From CAVORB01 sp963736235 (GTDB lineage Bacteria; Pseudomonadota; Gammaproteobacteria; Chromatiales; Chromatiaceae), in the NCBI GenBank assembly GCA_963736235.1, contig CAVTOR010000006.1, positions 186,001 to 250,000 of the forward strand: a stretch of DNA of 64,000 nucleotides, read 5' to 3'. Below are positions 1-9,712 of this stretch, in pieces; the first letter of the stretch is position 1; every line of letters begins with the position of its first letter. The translations under genes were made by a program, and so were the position numbers. The notes beneath the pieces are model-generated. The model searched no databases and was not told where the DNA came from. It saw only the letters and a program-made list of their open reading frames with translations.

Positions 1-320
1 GCTGCGGCGACGGAGCGCCCGACGTCGCACCAAAACGAGAGCAGTGTCTCGGCGCCCGCGGTCAGCGTACCCGGATATGCGGAGTGCTCGAGGCTATGAC
101 CGACGACCAGGGGCGGCAGCACGAGCAGCACCGGACCCGGGCGCAAGCGGCGCAGGGCTTCCCTTACGATGGCTTGATTGATGATCGCGTCGGTCGCCAG
201 GGGCAGGTGGGGACCGTGCTGCTCGACGGCGGCGAGCGGAAGCAGCGCGACCGTTGCCTCCTTATCGACCGAGCCCAGTTCCGGACTGACGAGGTCCTGC
301 CAGTATCCGCTCAGCGGCAT
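1..320 (-). CDS. Creatininase-family amidohydrolase, N-terminal part
   Basis: The gene runs off the left edge, so only about 106 N-terminal residues are present. The frame starts at ATG 320-318 and reads MPLSGYWQDLVSPELG. It contains the creatininase-family signature EQHGPHLPLATD near residue 34 and PPLVVGHSLEH further on; Glu and His residues of this kind bind metal in the family. Members hydrolyse cyclic amides such as creatinine or act in cofactor maturation, so the substrate cannot be named. The gene starts 6 bases after the stop of the upstream membrane protein (327-1196), which suggests one transcription unit. Confidence 0.85.
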   Translation of the reverse strand, partial: MPLSGYWQDLVSPELGSVDKEATVALLPLAAVEQHGPHLPLATDAIINQAIVREALRRLRPGPVLLVLPPLVVGHSLEHSAYPGTLTAGAETLLSFWCDVGRSVAA

Positions 321-326
321 CTCACA

Positions 327-1196
327 TCACCGGTAGTACAGGTCCGGCTCGCCACTCGTTGACGCGAGCGCGGCAAGTGCGACCGCGAGAGCCGCCAGGA
401 CCGTCGCGAGGATCAGCGTGACGAGAGGCCGCAACACCGGGCCGAGACGCCGGCTCACAACCGGAAGCCGGTCGCACACGCCGTCCGCGAAGAAGACCAG
501 GGCGAGTGGCAACAGCACCCAACTCGGTGCGTTCGTGGATACCATGACCAACCCTGCCAGGCTTACCAGGGGGATCACCGCCCCGATCGCACCCTCTGCG
601 CCGAACGCGAAACGGGCTACGGGCCAGTTCCAGAGCGCCACCCCACCCGCTGCGGCCGCCAGGGCCCCGGCCATCTGGGCGATCGACAGCGATGCGGACA
701 CCAACGCAACACCGGCTAGGCCTGCAGATGCCACGATGAGCATGACGAGAGGCTCGACACTGGGCGCCGCCTCCGTACCTCGCGCAGTGCGCGAAAGGAC
801 GACCCCACCGCCCAGCGTCAGGGCGCCCGCGCCGATCATTGACTTCAGGCTACCGTTGCCTACCAGTGGCCAGGCTACCCAAGCGAGCGCGAGGACAAGC
901 CCCGCGATAGCAAGGCCTCGCATCCAGGCCACCGAGAGGAGTAAGTATGCGATTACCAAAGCGCCGAGGAGGCTAAAACCCACCACGAACGGCCATTTCG
1001 CAAGACCGCCTGAGGGCGGCCACGACGGCATCCCGAGCGTCAAGAAATAGGAGGTGAGCACGGCCACTGGAATCGCAGCGGCCACGCTCCGGTCTCCCAA
1101 CCCGGTTCCGCCAAGGGCACGCATCACACCAGCCAAGACGAAGCCCACAACCAGCGGGATGAGCGCGCTTTGAATGACTGGATGATCGACCGACAT
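327..1196 (-). CDS. Polytopic membrane protein of unknown function
   Basis: A 289-residue protein made almost entirely of hydrophobic stretches rich in Ala, Leu, Val and Gly, suggesting about eight to ten membrane helices. It starts at ATG 1196-1194 and ends with a short polar tail. I do not recognise the family and see no transport signature. It lies immediately upstream of the creatininase-family gene and is probably co-transcribed with it. The high hydrophobicity over the whole length makes it clearly coding despite an antisense open frame. Confidence 0.75.
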   Translation of the reverse strand: MSVDHPVIQSALIPLVVGFVLAGVMRALGGTGLGDRSVAAAIPVAVLTSYFLTLGMPSWPPSGGLAKWPFVVGFSLLGALVIAYLLLSVAWMRGLAIAGLVLALAWVAWPLVGNGSLKSMIGAGALTLGGGVVLSRTARGTEAAPSVEPLVMLIVASAGLAGVALVSASLSIAQMAGALAAAAGGVALWNWPVARFAFGAEGAIGAVIPLVSLAGLVMVSTNAPSWVLLPLALVFFADGVCDRLPVVSRRLGPVLRPLVTLILATVLAALAVALAALASTSGEPDLYYR

Positions 1197-1337
1197 CGGA
1201 ATTGCACCTCGCGCCCCGGGAAGGATCCAGCTCGGGGCTCGGCGGGACCCGGGAAAATGTGAACCATCTCACATTCCGTCCACCGAGCACTTAATATAGT
1301 TCAATGGCCACGATAACCATTGACGAGAGACTCACCG

Positions 1338-2201
1338 ATGGCGGTACCCCACGTCCAACCTGCAGAGCGCATTCATTCGGGCTCTGGCCGCCCGAATCTT
1401 GCACCCGCCGCCGCCAGCCCGCGGCGAATCGACGGTGTACTAGGTGCTTCACCCGCGGTACGGACACTGCAGGCCGCCGGAGACCCAAACGTCGCCCGCG
1501 AAGTCGTTTCGGATCAATTGGACCGTTTCACCCACCAGCTGCTGCCACCGCTGATTGCGCGTTTTCTGGAGAAGCACTGGCGAGCGGCGCTGATGCGCGT
1601 TCACGTCATCGAGGGAGAGCATAGCCAATCCTGGAGCGATCTCCTGGGATCTACCGAGGATCTCGTCTGGAGCGTGCTGCCGAAGACGGACGACGAAAGC
1701 CGCAAGAAGTTGTTCGCGCTCCTCCCGGGGCTGTTGCGGCGGCTGCACGCCGGCCTGGAATCCCTCGGGCTTCCGGCAGCCGAGGAAGACGCCTTCTTCG
1801 CCGAATTGGCAAAGCTGCATGTGACCGCGTTGCACCCGGAGCCGCAGACGCTCGGCCAAGCGCCTTCGCCTGTCCACCCGCCCTCGGCGGACGCCGGTGA
1901 ACTGGCGCTGGAAACGGCAAACCCTCGTGAGTGCATCCAGCAACCCGTATGCGAATCGCCCGCCGACGTTGCTCCGATCCCCTCGGAGCCGCCTGTCGAT
2001 CCGGTCGCTAGCCTCGGCCTCGGTGCCGTCGTTGAGTTTCGCGGAATCGGCGCCTGCAGCCGCTCAATGGCTCTGACTTGGATCAGCGGCAAAGGCGGCG
2101 TATTCCTTTTTACGTGCCGGAACGGAAGCGACACCCTCGCGCTCACGGCCTCGCGTCTCGCCGAGCGTTTGCGCGAGGGCTCGGCCCAGATCTACCGCTA
2201 G
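1338..2201 (+). CDS. Short DUF1631-family protein (C-terminal portion of family)
   Basis: The protein is 287 residues if the ATG at 1338 is used; a TTG six codons upstream is also possible. Residues about 50-165 carry the DUF1631 pattern: a helical region, then WSDLLGSTEDLVWSVLPKTD, LLPGLLRRLHAGLESLGLP and FFAELAKLH. A Pro/Ala-rich linker follows, then a small beta-rich domain (VVEFRGIG...LTWISGKGGVFLFTCRNG) ending in LAERLREGSAQIYR, which resembles the family's C-terminal module. Typical DUF1631 proteins are roughly 700 residues or more, so this copy retains only the C-terminal part. Function is unknown. Confidence 0.75.
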   Translation: MAVPHVQPAERIHSGSGRPNLAPAAASPRRIDGVLGASPAVRTLQAAGDPNVAREVVSDQLDRFTHQLLPPLIARFLEKHWRAALMRVHVIEGEHSQSWSDLLGSTEDLVWSVLPKTDDESRKKLFALLPGLLRRLHAGLESLGLPAAEEDAFFAELAKLHVTALHPEPQTLGQAPSPVHPPSADAGELALETANPRECIQQPVCESPADVAPIPSEPPVDPVASLGLGAVVEFRGIGACSRSMALTWISGKGGVFLFTCRNGSDTLALTASRLAERLREGSAQIYR

Positions 2202-2248
2202 CGCGTCAGCGATTCCGATCGTCATCGCATGCCCGGATCATGCCGGCG

Positions 2249-3034
2249 TCAGGCGTCGTGCACCCATTTGAAGCCGAACGCCTCTAGCGTGGCCCCCCCG
2301 ACAGCGCCGCCGAGCATTCCCCCTAGAAGCGCCAACGGAACCTGTTGATGGATCACCGCCAGGGTAGTGCGGGCCGCATGATCCACGGCGCCGATCAGGG
2401 GCGCGGCGACGACCCAGACACTGCCCGCGGCCGTTGCCGCCAAGAGCGCGATGACAAGCGCGGCAACGACATGGCACGGCCGGCCGCGACCGAACCTGAC
2501 GAGCCTGATCCACCAGCTTACGGTGGCCACGTAGAGCACCCCATTCACCGCCACCAAAAAGGCCGATGTTCCGGTGATGTGAAAATCCTGCGTGTGAAGT
2601 GGCTCGACCAGCGCGAGCAAAGTGGCACCAATCGCACCCGCCCCCATGCCCGCCATCACCTTCGCGGGCACCTGCATCGAGCAGCGGTGCGGGAATCGCA
2701 CGAAACCACCGAGAACCGCCCCCACGCCCGCCGCGGGCACCGCTACCTGCCATAGACCGATTTCACCCGGAAGCACCAGGAGTATCGCCGTCGCGATCAG
2801 GACGCCGACCACGGTGCCAGCGAGCGCGACCTGTCTCCCGCCGTAGAAGGCGGCGCCTACCGAGCCTGCCAGCGCCGCGGCGGGAATCATGGCGCCGTGA
2901 CCCAGCCCCAAACCGTGAAACAGGGTGTGGAGACTGGCAAACAAAGGCGCGTAGATCAGACCGATCAAGCTCCAGATCAAGCCGCGTAGGAAGATTAAAC
3001 GGGGACGGAATGGGGTGACGACAGAGGTAGACAT
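2249..3034 (-). CDS. Polytopic membrane protein of unknown function
   Basis: The ATG at 3034-3032 gives 261 residues beginning MSTSVVTPFRPRLIF. An in-frame TTG at 3169 would add 45 polar residues and is less likely. About seven hydrophobic segments are visible, many Gly/Ala-rich (for example LAGSVGAAFYGGRQVALAG and LALLGGMLGGAVGGATLEAF), suggesting small-residue helix packing. A cytosolic stretch, FVRFPHRCSMQVPAKV, lies in the middle. No family is recognised. It precedes the Ca2+-ATPase on the same strand with a gap of about 185 bases on the far side. Confidence 0.7.
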   Translation of the reverse strand: MSTSVVTPFRPRLIFLRGLIWSLIGLIYAPLFASLHTLFHGLGLGHGAMIPAAALAGSVGAAFYGGRQVALAGTVVGVLIATAILLVLPGEIGLWQVAVPAAGVGAVLGGFVRFPHRCSMQVPAKVMAGMGAGAIGATLLALVEPLHTQDFHITGTSAFLVAVNGVLYVATVSWWIRLVRFGRGRPCHVVAALVIALLAATAAGSVWVVAAPLIGAVDHAARTTLAVIHQQVPLALLGGMLGGAVGGATLEAFGFKWVHDA

Positions 3035-3217
3035 GGTACTGCTCGGATCGGGCGATCCGGTGATGGATGCCCGGGATGTGTTACTGCTTGCCGATTGCGC
3101 ATCGGACTGGAGCACAACCTGGAGCACAACCCTAGCAACACCCGGGAAGGTGTCATTGACAATCCTCAACCATCGCGGCCGCGCTATTTGTGGCGCGCGG
3201 CTCCCAGCCCCGCTGGC

Positions 3218-5860
3218 TCAACCGGACGCCGGCTCGCCGTACAGGCGCCCGCGGCGGACCAAGGCCTTCTCGATTTCCACGGCGAAGAGCACCAGGGAGG
3301 AAAGGCCGAAGCACACCGCCAGGTCAAAGAGCGGAAGCGGCTGGGTCTTAAAGATGGGGTTCAGAAAGGGCACGTAGATGACCGCGAGCTGCAGCCCGAC
3401 GGTGAGCAGCACGGCCCCGAGCATGGGCAGGTTGCTGGTCACGCCGAGGCTAAACAGGGAGCTGCGCTCGCTGCGAACGGCAAGCGAGTGGAAAAGCTGG
3501 GAGACCGTGAGGACGGTGAAGACGACCGTCTGCCAGTACTCGGCGCCCCGGGCGATGGCCCAGGCCTGCGACATGATCGACAACCCGCCCACGAGCAGCC
3601 CGACCCAGACGATGTGCTGCCACATGCCATGGGCAAAGATGCTCTCCTGCGGATGCCGCGGTGGCCGCGCCATGACGCCCGTTTCCGCCCGCTCCGCGGC
3701 GAGGGCGAGGCCGGGCAGCCCATCGGTGACCAGGTTGATCCACAGGATATGGATGGGCAGCAGCGGGATCGGCAGACCCAGGAACGGGGCAAGGAACAGG
3801 GTCCAGATCTCCCCGGAGTTGCTGGTCATGGTGTACTTGATGAACTTGCGGATGTTGTCGAAGATCCGCCTCCCCTCGCGCACCGCACTGACGATGGTCG
3901 CGAAGTTGTCGTCCAGGAGCACCATGTCGGCCGCCTCCCGGGCGACGTCGGTCCCGCGCTCGCCCATCGCCACACCGATGTTGGCGCGCTTGAGCGCCGG
4001 GGCGTCGTTGACGCCGTCTCCCGTCATGGCGACGAATTCCCCGCGGGCCTGCAGGGCCTTGACGATGCGGATTTTCTGCTCGGGGCTGACGCGAGCGTAG
4101 ACCCGGATGTGCTCGACCCGCTCATCGAACGCATCTTCCGCGAGGTCGGCGAGCTCCGCCCCGGTGATTACGCCGTCGCCGTCCGCCGCGATGCCCAGCC
4201 GCCTGGCGATGGCGCTGGCCGTTCCCGGATGGTCGCCGGTGATCATGACCGGCGTGATCCCCGCCGAGCGGCAATCGGCCACCGCCCCCTGCGCCTCCGG
4301 GCGCGGCGGATCGATCATGGCGACGAGCCCGAGCAAGGTGAGCCCCTGCTCGGCGCCGTCGATCGGCTCCGGCAATGTGCCGAAGCGGCGGCGCGCCAGC
4401 GCCAGCACGCGGTAACCTTCGCCAGCGAGCCGCTGGGCGCACCGGACCAAACCCTCCTCGTCGAGGCGGCGGTTCCCATCGACCCCCAGCTCGTCCCGGC
4501 AGCGGGGCAGCAGCACCTCCGGAGCACCCTTGACATAGGCCACCACGCCCTCGTCGTCGCGATGCAGGGTCGACATGAGCTTGCGGGTGCTGTCGAAGGG
4601 GATCTCGGCGATGCGGGGACAGCTCAGCTCCAGACCGTCCTTGTCGTAACCCGCATCCCGCGCGGCGACGTACAGCGCCACCTCGGTCGGGTCGCCCACG
4701 GGCGCACCCTCCCGCTCGGCGACGTCGTTGCTCAGCGCCAGGGCCCGGCCGAGCGAATCCCAAGGATCATCCGTCACATCGGCAAGCGCGCGGCGCTCCT
4801 CCCCGGCGGCCACCACCGTCTCCACCCGCATGCGGTTCTCGGTCAGGGTGCCGGTCTTGTCGGAACAGATGTAGGTCACCGAGCCCAGGGTCTCGACCGC
4901 CGGCAGGCGCCGCACCAGGGCCTTATGCCGGCTGAGCTTGCGCGCCCCCAGGGCGAGCGAGACGGTAATCACCGCCGGCAGGGCCTCGGGGATCGCCGCG
5001 ACCGCGAGGCTCACGGCGGTGAGGAACATCAGCACGAGTGGCTGGCCCTGGAGCAGGCCGGAGACGAACACCACCGCGCAGATGGCCAGCACCGCCAGCG
5101 CCAGATAACGGCCGAAACGGGCAAGGCGCTCCTGCAGCGGGGTCCGCACCCCCTTCTCCTGGCCGAGCAGGCCGGCGATGCGGCCGAGCTCGGTGTCCAT
5201 CGCGGTCGCCACCACCACGCCCGCCCCCCTGCCGCGGGTCACGTGCGTGCCCTTGAACGCGATGTTGCAACGGTCGCCGAGGGGCAGCTCACTCTCCGCC
5301 AGAGCCGGAATCTGCTTCGCTACCGGATGGGACTCGCCGGTGAGGGCGGACTCGTCGGTCTGAAGATCCGCGCCGCGAAGCAGACGCAGGTCCGCCGGGA
5401 CCACGTTGCCCGCTTCGAGCACCACCAGGTCTCCCGGCACCAGGTTCCGTGCCGGGCAGGTCAGCAGCTCGCCGCCGCGGCGCACCTGCGCCTCCGGCGC
5501 CGCCATGCGTCGCAGGGCAGCGACCGCCCGCTCCGCGCGATGCTCCTGCACGGCGCCGATCACGGCGTTGAGCACGACGATGACGAGGATGGCGATGGTG
5601 TCCAGGGGCTCGCCGATGAGGCCCGAGATGAAGGCAGCAGCGAGCAGAACCAGGATCATGAAGTCCGCGAACTGGCCCAGGAACATGGCCGCGAGGGAAC
5701 GGCGGCGACCCTCGGCGATCAGGTTGGGGCCGACGTCGCCCAGCCGCCTGGCCGCCTCATCCGGATCCAGTCCCGCCTCGGCGTCGGTCCCCAGCCGCGC
5801 GACCGCCTCCGCAGCGGGCAGGCAGTGCCAAGCTCTAGGCTGCTCGATCTCGCGGTCCAT
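3218..5860 (-). CDS. Calcium-transporting P-type ATPase (type IIA)
   Basis: An 880-residue cation pump of normal family length. The phosphorylation motif DKTGTLT has its Asp at residue 334, the actuator motif TGES is at 174-177, and the hinge/nucleotide motif MVLLDDNFATI is present. Residues that bind Ca2+ in SERCA are conserved in context: AAIPEALPAVIT in M4, NSGEIW in M5 and NLVTDGLPG in M6. This supports Ca2+ (possibly Mn2+) export from the cytoplasm driven by ATP. The start at 5860 lies 3 bases after the stop of the VIT-like gene, so the two are probably co-transcribed. Confidence 0.95.
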   Translation of the reverse strand: MDREIEQPRAWHCLPAAEAVARLGTDAEAGLDPDEAARRLGDVGPNLIAEGRRRSLAAMFLGQFADFMILVLLAAAFISGLIGEPLDTIAILVIVVLNAVIGAVQEHRAERAVAALRRMAAPEAQVRRGGELLTCPARNLVPGDLVVLEAGNVVPADLRLLRGADLQTDESALTGESHPVAKQIPALAESELPLGDRCNIAFKGTHVTRGRGAGVVVATAMDTELGRIAGLLGQEKGVRTPLQERLARFGRYLALAVLAICAVVFVSGLLQGQPLVLMFLTAVSLAVAAIPEALPAVITVSLALGARKLSRHKALVRRLPAVETLGSVTYICSDKTGTLTENRMRVETVVAAGEERRALADVTDDPWDSLGRALALSNDVAEREGAPVGDPTEVALYVAARDAGYDKDGLELSCPRIAEIPFDSTRKLMSTLHRDDEGVVAYVKGAPEVLLPRCRDELGVDGNRRLDEEGLVRCAQRLAGEGYRVLALARRRFGTLPEPIDGAEQGLTLLGLVAMIDPPRPEAQGAVADCRSAGITPVMITGDHPGTASAIARRLGIAADGDGVITGAELADLAEDAFDERVEHIRVYARVSPEQKIRIVKALQARGEFVAMTGDGVNDAPALKRANIGVAMGERGTDVAREAADMVLLDDNFATIVSAVREGRRIFDNIRKFIKYTMTSNSGEIWTLFLAPFLGLPIPLLPIHILWINLVTDGLPGLALAAERAETGVMARPPRHPQESIFAHGMWQHIVWVGLLVGGLSIMSQAWAIARGAEYWQTVVFTVLTVSQLFHSLAVRSERSSLFSLGVTSNLPMLGAVLLTVGLQLAVIYVPFLNPIFKTQPLPLFDLAVCFGLSSLVLFAVEIEKALVRRGRLYGEPASG

Positions 5861-5863
5861 CGC

Positions 5864-6433
5864 TCAGGTCTCGATCAGCACGATCACGGCGACCGTGACG
5901 ACGGCGATCAAAAGGGTCTTCACACCGCTCCAGAGCCAGGAGGTACCACCGACCCGGCCGAGGAACACGCCGAGAGCAAAGATGCAGAGGAACGCGGTGG
6001 CGATGGCAGCGGGCAGCGGCTCCAGGGGAAGCGGCACTCCGGCGCGGGCGAGCCAGAGCGGGACGAGGATGACGAGCGAGATGAGAACGGGCGAAGCGCC
6101 GTTGACCAATGCGATCAGCCAAGGCAAAACACGGGCAGCACTGGCCTGTTCGCTGCCGGACAGGTCGGCCACCATGGCCTCCTCGAGCTCCGCCAGCGCC
6201 CGCCGCCGCTCCGCCGACTCGCTGAGGTAGGCGCTCGTCAACCCGCTGATGCCCAGCGCGACGGCGGCGCCGAGGCAGGCGCTGATCGCGACCCCGATGG
6301 GTACCTCGCCGCCGAGGTGAAAACCCGTGATCAGGCCAAGCATGGTCAGGGCCCCGTCGAATCCGTTGACCACGGCGTAGCGCCGCACGATCTCCTGGGG
6401 ACGGGACGAGAGGAGAACTGCGCGCCGGCGCAT
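5864..6433 (-). CDS. VIT1/CCC1-family-like membrane protein
   Basis: The ATG at 6433-6431 is preferred over a TTG one codon upstream; the product is 189 residues. The N-terminus reads IVRRYAVVNGFDGALTMLG, matching the VIT1/CCC1 first-helix pattern (VxDGxxxxxxxxxG). Five hydrophobic segments are visible, with a Glu-rich cytosolic loop (SESAERRRALAELEEAMVAD) that matches the metal-binding insertion in this family. Relatives carry Fe2+ or Mn2+. It sits just upstream of the Ca2+-ATPase, so divalent-metal handling is the likely shared theme. The substrate is inferred from the family only. Confidence 0.75.
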   Translation of the reverse strand: MRRRAVLLSSRPQEIVRRYAVVNGFDGALTMLGLITGFHLGGEVPIGVAISACLGAAVALGISGLTSAYLSESAERRRALAELEEAMVADLSGSEQASAARVLPWLIALVNGASPVLISLVILVPLWLARAGVPLPLEPLPAAIATAFLCIFALGVFLGRVGGTSWLWSGVKTLLIAVVTVAVIVLIET

Positions 6434-6465
6434 CAACTCCCGGTCCTCCCGTCAGTCCGACCGCG

Positions 6466-6735
6466 TCACTGGGATTCCTCCCCCTCGCCCGTCACCTCGA
6501 CCTCATCCACGCTGTGCAGCGAGGCGCCGAATTCGCCGATGGCCGCCTGGATGCGCTCCCAATCGATGTCTTGGCCCTCGACCACGACCTGGAGGGTCTC
6601 GGTCTTCTCGTCCAGTTCCACCACCGTCACCTTAACCCTGATTCCCCCCTGGCGCGCGAGTGACATGCCGAACTCGATCGCACCCGGCTGATGGGGCTTG
6701 AGGACGTCGAGCACCAACCGCTTTACCCTGACCAT
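6466..6735 (-). CDS. DUF211 family protein
   Basis: The product is about 89 residues from the ATG at 6735-6733; an upstream TTG at 6759 would add eight residues. The text VRVKRLVLDVLKPHQPG followed by RVKVTVVELDEKTETLQVV and GASLHSVDEVEVTGE is typical of DUF211, small ferredoxin-like-fold proteins best known from archaea. No biochemical role is established. The gene lies about 20 bases after the stop of the frameshifted GH57 gene and 30 bases before the VIT-like gene, so it is probably part of the same minus-strand unit. Confidence 0.8.
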   Translation of the reverse strand: MVRVKRLVLDVLKPHQPGAIEFGMSLARQGGIRVKVTVVELDEKTETLQVVVEGQDIDWERIQAAIGEFGASLHSVDEVEVTGEGEESQ

Positions 6736-6755
6736 CTGCGCCGCAGCACCTTCGC

Positions 6756-8221
6756 TCAAGCGAGATCGTAGTTCAGGATGTCGGTCGCCCGACGGCAGAT
6801 CTCACGCCCGTAGTCCGTCCACAGCCCCTGTCCCCAGTAGCGGTAGCAGCTGGTCTGGGAGCACATGAGGTGGAACAGGGCGTTGCGAAAACGCGGATCA
6901 TCGGTGGGGACGCCCGCCAGCAGGACCTTCTCGTTGAACAACGCGCTGACCTCCTCCATCGGCCCCAGCACGTTGTCGTAGCCCTGCACCCAGGACAGGT
7001 CGTTGGTCCAGCTGCCGCCGTCCATGTGGAAGCGATGATCCGAGCGCTTGAGCTCATCGATCACCTGCTCCAGACGCTCTGGGCCATCTCCGGGGGCCAT
7101 ATGCGCCCAGATCTTGTGATGGAACAGGGGCTGGATCTCCGGCAGATCCGACTCCTTGATGCCAAGGGCGAACAGGTGCTCGAGGTACTCGCTGGCGTTC
7201 ATCAGGGGCACGTCCGAGCCGCTCGCGGCCCGTACCGCCTCCATATACTTGGGGGGAACTCGTTCATCATGACCCCGCCGTTCTCGCCGTCGGCGATCTG
7301 GGTCACGAGCGGCGGAACCCGCTTGCCGCCAAGCTCCGACGGATGCAGGCCCTGCGCCTCGTACCAGGGCTGCATCTGGGCGACCAGCTTGGTGTCGCTG
7401 CCCTGGGTCTTGACGATGGCGATGATGCTCGCCGTCTCGCCCTTGGTGTTGGCGCATACCAGCCGGTGGGGCAAATGGGGCCGCTCGGGGTGACGACCGT
7501 TCTCGGGATGCTCCACCGAGTGCTCCTGAACCAACACCCACTGGTAGCCGCAGTCCTTGAGGGTCTTGACGAACTCATAGGCCACGTCTGGGTGGTTGGG
7601 CAGGGCCATCTCGGACGGCGAGAATCCGCGCACCCGCTCCAACGCCTCCCAGCCGAACATGGCCGCGAAATGGTGCTGCCAGGCGCGCACGTGCAGGCGG
7701 TAGTCCTGCACCGGCGTGGAGGGGGCGACCGCGTGTCCCCAGGGCATGCCGAGCCACTCCACCGCCCAGTTGAACTCGGAATTGCAGGTGATGCGCTGCA
7801 GGCTCTCGATCACGTCGTCCTGCCCCATCTGACGCAGACCATGCAGTAGGGTGCCGGAGTATTCCAGCATGGCCCGCGGCGACTTGCCCTCCGCGATCAG
7901 CTCGGGAACGAACTCGCCGATACGCTTGTAACACCAGGCGAACACCGGGGCATTGTGGTTATCGCCGATGTCCTGGTGCTCCATCATGTACTGCAGGTTG
8001 CTGATGATCGCCGCCGTGCGCAGATCGTCGCCGCCGGCGGGTATCAGGGGCTGGTGCATGTGCAGCGCGATGGCGCTGGCGGCACGGATGGCGCCGAAGT
8101 CGACCCCGCCCTGATCCTTGAACAGGCCCTTGCGCGCACCCGCGGTCACTGCTTTCTGCAGACTGGTCTCTGAACCTGAAACGTTGGGGACGCCTTCGAC
8201 ATATTCGGGGAGCTGCTTCAC
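6756..8221 (-). pseudogene. GH57 glycoside hydrolase, broken by a one-base frameshift
   Basis: Two overlapping frames together make one GH57-family protein of 488 residues if one base is added. The N-terminal part has the family's first conserved region (IALHMHQPLIPAGG), the nucleophile region FSPSEMA and TQIADGENGGVMMNEFPP. The C-terminal part resumes at KYMEAVRAASGS and ends NYDLA. The break is at a run of six G (7251-7256); seven would restore the frame. The chosen GTG start at 8221 has AAGGA 8 bases upstream. GH57 enzymes act on alpha-glucans such as glycogen. A sequencing error is as likely as a true pseudogene. Confidence 0.85.
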
Positions 8222-8382
8222 GGCATGAATCCTTTGGTTGGAGAAATGGAATCGGATCGGTCTTGGGGGAAGGGCGCAGGGCATGGGCGACTGGAGCGTG
8301 GCACTGCTCTCTCAGTCGGAGGATGGAGGTGGGTCCGGACCATCAGAACTACCAGCCCTCGCACCAGATCCCGACCCTGTTT

Positions 8383-9633
8383 TCAATCGCCGGTGTCGGA
8401 CGAGGCACCCGCTGAGTCGGAACCCGCCGCGGGCGTGTTCGGCCCTTCCTCGCTCAGATGCAGACGCACCCGTTCGAGCGCCTGGCGGGAGCCGTCGATA
8501 TCCGCGCGGGCCCTGGGCACCCACTCCTCGCCCCAGTAGAAATTGCAACTGGTCTCGGCGCGAAGCAGGCGCCAGCGCGCTTCCTCGAGCTCGTGCTGGA
8601 AGCCGGGATCTCCGGCCAACGCACGTTCGATCGCCTGGTCTTGGGCCCCCTGGATCGCCTCGCTGAGGTCCTCGATCTCCCGCAGGGCTTGCTTCTGGGT
8701 CTCGGAGCCGGTCCATTGCGTGAAGTCGCGGCCGTGATGCCAGCCCGTGTTCCAGGCGCCAGTCCGCACACGGACCTCGCCATGGACCCCGTGCACGTTG
8801 AGATAGTCGCCGATGAAGGTGGGCGCCACACGCGCGCCGCCGGAGCGGAAGCGCTCCAGAAACGGCTGATAAAAGGCGCTCCAGAAATTGGCCCCCTGGG
8901 TAGAATTGCGGAACCAGCCGCCGTTCTCGCCGTCGGTGCAGGTGGTCACCAGCGGAGGGAAATCGCACCACTTGGTGCGCTCCGTCACCTCGTCGAGGAA
9001 CCACTGCACCTCCATCCCCGCCTCTTGCGCGTTGGAGAGGTCGCGATCCCGCACCACGACCACGATCTCATCATCCCCATAGCGGGCGACGTGCGGGCGA
9101 TAGCGCAACTCCTGCCAGCTCATGGGACCAACGGGCTCCACGTGCTCGCTGTCCACCAGCACGTAACGATAGCCGAACCGCCGCAGCAGGGGGATCAACT
9201 CCATCGAGAACGCCATCTCGGGCGGCCAGAACCCCTGAAAGCGCGGTCTCCAGAACAGATGGCGGGCGATCCCAAGCCAGCGCTCGATATGCTCCGGGCG
9301 GTCGGCCTCGGGGATCAGCGGCAGCACCGGGTGGTAATAGCCGGTGCCCAGAATCTCGAACAGGTCCTGATTCTGAAAGTGCCACAGCAGCGAGCCACAG
9401 TCGATGGTGCCGTAGACGCGCTCCTGGAACGCGGGATCCGACAGGGTCTCCAGCAGCGTTCCGGACATGGAGAGATGAACCCGCGCAAGGTCCTCGTAAC
9501 CCCACAGGCTGCGCGGGATGCGGTCGAGCGCGTACAGGATCTCCTGCGCCTCCCAGTTCTCCTCATCCAGGAGCTGCCGCAGATTGAACGGCGGCTGGTG
9601 GAGATTGAGGACGAGGGCGTGGTGGGCAATCAT
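8383..9633 (-). CDS. GH57-family glycoside hydrolase
   Basis: An intact 416-residue GH57-type catalytic protein. It opens with HHALVLNLHQPPFN (conserved region 1), has the likely nucleophile Glu139 in GFWPPEMAFSM, and VTTCTDGENGGWFRNS, which matches the region containing the acid/base Asp. The last 20 residues are Ser/Ala-rich and probably disordered. GH57 members cut or transfer alpha-1,4- or alpha-1,6-glucans; the exact specificity cannot be read from sequence. It lies directly upstream of a second, different GH57 gene, so the pair probably works on the same storage polysaccharide in the cytoplasm; no signal peptide is visible. Confidence 0.9.
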   Translation of the reverse strand: MIAHHALVLNLHQPPFNLRQLLDEENWEAQEILYALDRIPRSLWGYEDLARVHLSMSGTLLETLSDPAFQERVYGTIDCGSLLWHFQNQDLFEILGTGYYHPVLPLIPEADRPEHIERWLGIARHLFWRPRFQGFWPPEMAFSMELIPLLRRFGYRYVLVDSEHVEPVGPMSWQELRYRPHVARYGDDEIVVVVRDRDLSNAQEAGMEVQWFLDEVTERTKWCDFPPLVTTCTDGENGGWFRNSTQGANFWSAFYQPFLERFRSGGARVAPTFIGDYLNVHGVHGEVRVRTGAWNTGWHHGRDFTQWTGSETQKQALREIEDLSEAIQGAQDQAIERALAGDPGFQHELEEARWRLLRAETSCNFYWGEEWVPRARADIDGSRQALERVRLHLSEEGPNTPAAGSDSAGASSDTGD

Positions 9634-9712
9634 CCTGCGGACCCCTGTACGCGTACAACCAAGACGGAAATGTCGAAACTCCCCGCGCCCCCTGGGCGAG
9701 GCAACCCAGGCG

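Noticed and set aside
3095..6691. A 1198-residue open frame on the plus strand
   Set aside because: It lies antisense to the clear Ca2+-ATPase and VIT-like genes, and its composition (many His, Gln, Arg and Asp) is that of a GC-rich shadow frame.
9691..9710. Terminator hairpin CCTGGG ... CCCAGG after the 28-residue peptide
   Set aside because: Six-base stem with no T-run on either strand.
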